Positions 49,869 through 52,199 of a DNA stretch of 52,199 nucleotides are shown here, piece after piece (the first letter of the stretch is position 1; every line of letters begins with the position of its first letter). Under the pieces are notes generated by a model that ran no database searches, was not told the DNA's origin, and was given only the letters and a program-made list of their open reading frames with translations. Both the position numbers and the translations under genes were made by a program. The stretch covers positions 1 to 52,199 of the forward strand of contig DIXJ01000012.1 in NCBI GenBank assembly GCA_002436015.1, read 5' to 3'. The DNA comes from Synergistaceae bacterium UBA6083 (lineage in GTDB: Bacteria; Synergistota; Synergistia; Synergistales; 79-D21).

Positions 49869-50849
49869 ATGGTCGGCGAAAAACCGGTTCTGGTCACAGG
49901 CGGTGCGGGGTTCATCGGTGCTCATTTGTGCCGCAGGCTGCTGGCAAAAGGACGGGAGGTCCTGTGCGTCGACAATTTCTTCACGGGGCAGAAGCGAAAC
50001 ATTTATCCTTTGCTCGGTGATCATCGCTTTGAACTCATGAGGCACGACATCACCTTTCCCCTTTACGTTGAGGCGGGGAGCATCTACAACCTGGCCTGCC
50101 CTGCCTCTCCCGTCCACTACCAGTCCGACCCCGTCCAGACGACCAAGACGAACGTCCACGGGGCCATCAACATGCTGGGCCTTGCCAAGCGCCTGGGCGT
50201 GAGGATCCTGCAGGCCTCGACCTCGGAGGTATACGGGGATCCGGAGATCCATCCGCAGAAGGAAGATTACTGGGGGCACGTGAACCCGAAAGGGATCAGG
50301 TCCTGCTATGACGAGGGGAAACGTTGCGCCGAGACTCTTTTCTTCGATTATCACAGGCAACACGGGCTTCCCATAAAAGTCGCGAGAATCTTCAATACCT
50401 ATGGACCCGGAATGCACCCGAATGATGGCCGGGTTGTTTCCAACTTCATCATCCAGGCCCTGAAAAATGAACCCGTTACCATTTACGGGGACGGCTTGCA
50501 GACAAGGTCCTTCTGCTACGTCAAGGACCTCGTCGAAGGCCTGGTTGCCCTGATGGGAAGCAGTGAAACCTTCACGGGCCCGGTTAACCTGGGGAATCCC
50601 GTGGAGACGACGATCAAGGAACTGGTGGAATTGATCCTCGCGGTCACGGGATCCTCTTCCAGGATCACGTTCTTGCCCCTTCCCGAGGATGACCCGAAGA
50701 GGCGTTGTCCCGATATCACCCTTGCGCGAAGCGAACTGGGCTGGTGTCCGCAGGTCGGGTTGAGGGAGGGAATCGGGAATACGGCACGTTACTTCGACGG
50801 TCTTCTCTCCGGCAAGGGAGAAGCCGGGACGGACCTGCTGTCGGACTAG
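49869..50849 (+). CDS. UDP-glucuronate decarboxylase / NAD-dependent epimerase (UXS-like)
   Basis: 326 residues, extended SDR. VLVTGGAGFIGAHLCRRL binds NAD; IYNLACPASPVHYQSDPVQT, the STSEVYGDPE motif and SCYDEGKRCAETLFFDY (YxxxK with Y, K) follow, ending with ARIFNTYGPGMHPNDGRVVSN. This set matches UDP-xylose synthase. It would convert UDP-glucuronate to UDP-xylose for the adjacent glycosyltransferases. GGAGG at 49856-49860 precedes ATG 49869; the upstream extension to 49818 has no ribosome site. Its stop codon shares CTAG with the convergent gene. Confidence 0.88.
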   Translation: MVGEKPVLVTGGAGFIGAHLCRRLLAKGREVLCVDNFFTGQKRNIYPLLGDHRFELMRHDITFPLYVEAGSIYNLACPASPVHYQSDPVQTTKTNVHGAINMLGLAKRLGVRILQASTSEVYGDPEIHPQKEDYWGHVNPKGIRSCYDEGKRCAETLFFDYHRQHGLPIKVARIFNTYGPGMHPNDGRVVSNFIIQALKNEPVTIYGDGLQTRSFCYVKDLVEGLVALMGSSETFTGPVNLGNPVETTIKELVELILAVTGSSSRITFLPLPEDDPKRRCPDITLARSELGWCPQVGLREGIGNTARYFDGLLSGKGEAGTDLLSD

Positions 50850-51934
50850 CTTCCCGACAGTTTCCGGAAAAGGGTCTCGAACTGCGAGGCCGTCAAGCTC
50901 GAGCTGAATTCCCTCTCGAGGGCTTCCCGTGCCTTTTTCACGGTTTCCTCGATCCCGCTGTCCGCCCAGTTCCCGTAAAGAGTCTCGAGTGCTTCCAGGA
51001 CGGTTTCCGGACGATCCTTCAAGCGGAAGGAGCCGTATCTTTCGCCGAAGTGGCAGGCGATCGCATCCCTGCTGTTAGCCTCCGAGACGAGTCCCAGCCA
51101 GAAAGCGCTGAAGGCGAACGTCGGCCGGTTGCTCAGGACCCCTTCCGCTGCGGATGTCGCTCCGGCACAGACGACGGTGCTCCAGCGAAAAAGCGGGTTG
51201 GGATCGGTAACGGTCCCAAGCACCCGCACAAATCGCGAGCCGGCCAGCGCGTTTTGTTTCATGGCTTCGATCCTGTATAGGGGGAGCCTGTCTCCGCCTC
51301 CGGCAAAAGCGACCTCTAGCGAGGGGATCTTTCTCTTGAGAAGAAAAGCCCGGTCAAGAAGGGCCCGGAAACCGGGTGACTTATACCCGCTCAGCCTGCC
51401 CAGGCAAAACACGCGGAAAGGGTCGCGGGGCGGAAGCGGTGACGGTTCCACCATGGCAGAGATAGGTCTCCTGATGAGCGAAACGGGAAAAGGCGGGGCG
51501 AGCCCGTTCAATTGTTCGAAAATGGGTTCCTCCGAAGTGATCCAGGCGTCGCTTTCGGCTCGTATGATTTCGAGGCCCCGGTTTTTTCTTCGGTCGTCGC
51601 GGGCAGGATCGTGAAACACGGTGACCAGTTTTGCCCCGGTTCTTTTCTTGATTTCCAGGGCAAGTGGAAAGGCTCTCCTCGAATCGGTGATGAGGACGTC
51701 CGGCTTGAAGGCCGCGGCATGCCGGATAAGCCGGGGGCTTACGGGGGTCAGCGCAAGTTCCTGGAAAACGGTGACGCCCTTCCTTTCGTGTCTTTCCTTG
51801 AAACTGCTGAAGCCGGCCCATCTGCCCACGATGGCCACGTCGTGCCCCGCTTCGGCGAGGGCCGATGATAGGTAAAGATTGAAGGAGGCGACTCCGTCTA
51901 CCAGGAAGCCTTCGCAACAAAAGAGTATTTTCAA
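50846..51934 (-). CDS. Glycosyltransferase (GT-B type), convergent with the UXS gene
   Basis: About 362 residues on the minus strand from TTG 51934 (LKILFCCEGFLVDGVASFN). Longer in-frame starts to 52030 add only atypical residues. The donor half has FRVFCLGRLSGYKSPGFRALL, VAFAGGGDRLPLYRIEA and VLGTVTDPNPLFRW, with VCAGATSAAEGVLSNRP. It is GT-B-like but divergent from the GT4 pair. Its stop (CTA at 50846-50848) and the UXS stop share the palindrome CTAG, so there is no intergenic terminator. Substrate unknown. Confidence 0.72.
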   Translation of the reverse strand: MKILFCCEGFLVDGVASFNLYLSSALAEAGHDVAIVGRWAGFSSFKERHERKGVTVFQELALTPVSPRLIRHAAAFKPDVLITDSRRAFPLALEIKKRTGAKLVTVFHDPARDDRRKNRGLEIIRAESDAWITSEEPIFEQLNGLAPPFPVSLIRRPISAMVEPSPLPPRDPFRVFCLGRLSGYKSPGFRALLDRAFLLKRKIPSLEVAFAGGGDRLPLYRIEAMKQNALAGSRFVRVLGTVTDPNPLFRWSTVVCAGATSAAEGVLSNRPTFAFSAFWLGLVSEANSRDAIACHFGERYGSFRLKDRPETVLEALETLYGNWADSGIEETVKKAREALEREFSSSLTASQFETLFRKLSGS

Positions 51935-52199
51935 GAGGGGGCTACACCCTTTCCTCGGAGCCAGTCTGCCGTGACCAGGCCACAAAAGGCAGTTTAAGCT
52001 CCACGGCCCTTCACGACAACCCACCCGCAAAGGTTGTCTCCTGGCTTGAAACCCGTGCCCGGCACGAACAAGCGGGTATTATGGGACCAGGGACCCATTG
52101 CAATCTCAACGGCAGGGATTATCATGTTAAAGGTTTTGCTCCGGTCCTTGACAGTTTAACCTTGGATTCAAATTGCTTCGATGACCGCGACGACCCCGG
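51935..52199. other. Upstream region at the right edge; no clear gene
   Basis: No reading frame of convincing length. Several inverted repeats are visible: GACAACC (52014-52020) / GGTTGTC (52031-52037), CGTGCC / GGCACG, and an outer GCTTG / CAAGC around the latter. On the minus strand, a 9-codon stretch reading GVVAVIEAI ends at TGA (complement 52168-52170); it could be the tail of a gene beyond the edge, at low confidence. Possible promoter or leader for the minus-strand glycosyltransferase; no box recognised with confidence. Confidence 0.3.

Noticed and set aside
49869..50849. UXS-like enzyme as ArnA (polymyxin resistance)
   Set aside because: It lacks the formyltransferase domain of ArnA and no arn genes are near; the decarboxylase motifs alone favour UDP-xylose synthase.
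52006..52136. A 43-codon minus-strand frame starting ATG-ATA-ATC
   Set aside because: Short, no family, overlaps the inverted repeats, and no clear ribosome site; too weak to call.
1..52199. CRISPR arrays, insertion sequences, prophage genes
   Set aside because: No regularly spaced repeats, transposase motifs or phage structural genes were seen on either strand.

Overview
This 52 kb window is dense, GC-rich bacterial chromosome with almost no intergenic space and many ATGA or one-base gene overlaps. It most likely comes from a member of the Synergistota, an anaerobic, amino-acid-fermenting, two-membraned lineage. Three things point there: ferredoxin-dependent 2-oxoacid oxidoreductases (porAB, iorAB); a Firmicutes-like housekeeping order (lepB-rbgA-rnhB-yraN-comM-dprA-topA-trmFO-xerC-hslV-hslU-codY); and a complete outer-membrane/LPS operon in the same stretch. 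A diderm Firmicute (Negativicutes) is the main alternative. The assignment is inference from gene content, not from a database match.

Layout: (1) 1-1.4 kb, end of a pyruvate:ferredoxin oxidoreductase operon, closed by a hairpin shared with a convergent tRNA-Ser. (2) 1.6-4.7 kb, a small exported protein, a CoA-binding protein, and an Fe-S assembly pair (cysteine desulfurase and NifU/IscU scaffold) with a MOSC protein. (3) 4.7-8.1 kb, a YbgC-like thioesterase, indolepyruvate oxidoreductase iorAB and an orphan pseudopilin. (4) 8.2-20.3 kb, signal peptidase, ribosome and RNA maintenance, DNA processing, topoisomerase I, tRNA methylation, HslUV protease and the GTP/branched-chain-amino-acid sensor CodY. 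(5) 20.4-24.0 kb, an S1-domain protein, a DUF501 protein, argH, a Lys-Glu-Thr tRNA cluster and a histidine phosphatase. (6) 24.0-25.3 kb, an alternative sigma factor followed by a single-pass membrane protein that could be its regulator. (7) 25.4-46.5 kb, one uninterrupted envelope operon: bamA, an unknown outer-membrane-type protein, lpxD, lpxC, fabZ, lpxA, kdsC, an LptF/G permease, lpxI, lpxB, an lpxB paralogue, msbA, an lpxK fusion, kdsB, kdsA, kdsD, waaA, and an iron alcohol dehydrogenase plus DegT-family aminotransferase that look like kdnB-kdnA. (8) 46.5-52.2 kb, an ELM1-family protein, three glycosyltransferases and a UDP-glucuronate decarboxylase, probably for core or surface glycan assembly.

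The envelope operon encodes the cytoplasmic Raetz pathway from UDP-GlcNAc acylation through lipid IVA, Kdo synthesis and activation, Kdo transfer, and flipping by MsbA. LpxI replaces LpxH. Two features make it unusual. First, kdnB-kdnA-like genes directly follow waaA, which predicts 8-amino-Kdo (Kdo8N) in the LPS, a modification known from Shewanella. Second, there are three LpxB-like glycosyltransferase modules within about 6 kb, one of them fused to the C-terminus of LpxK. Late acyltransferases (LpxL/M) and LptA/B/C/D are not in this window.
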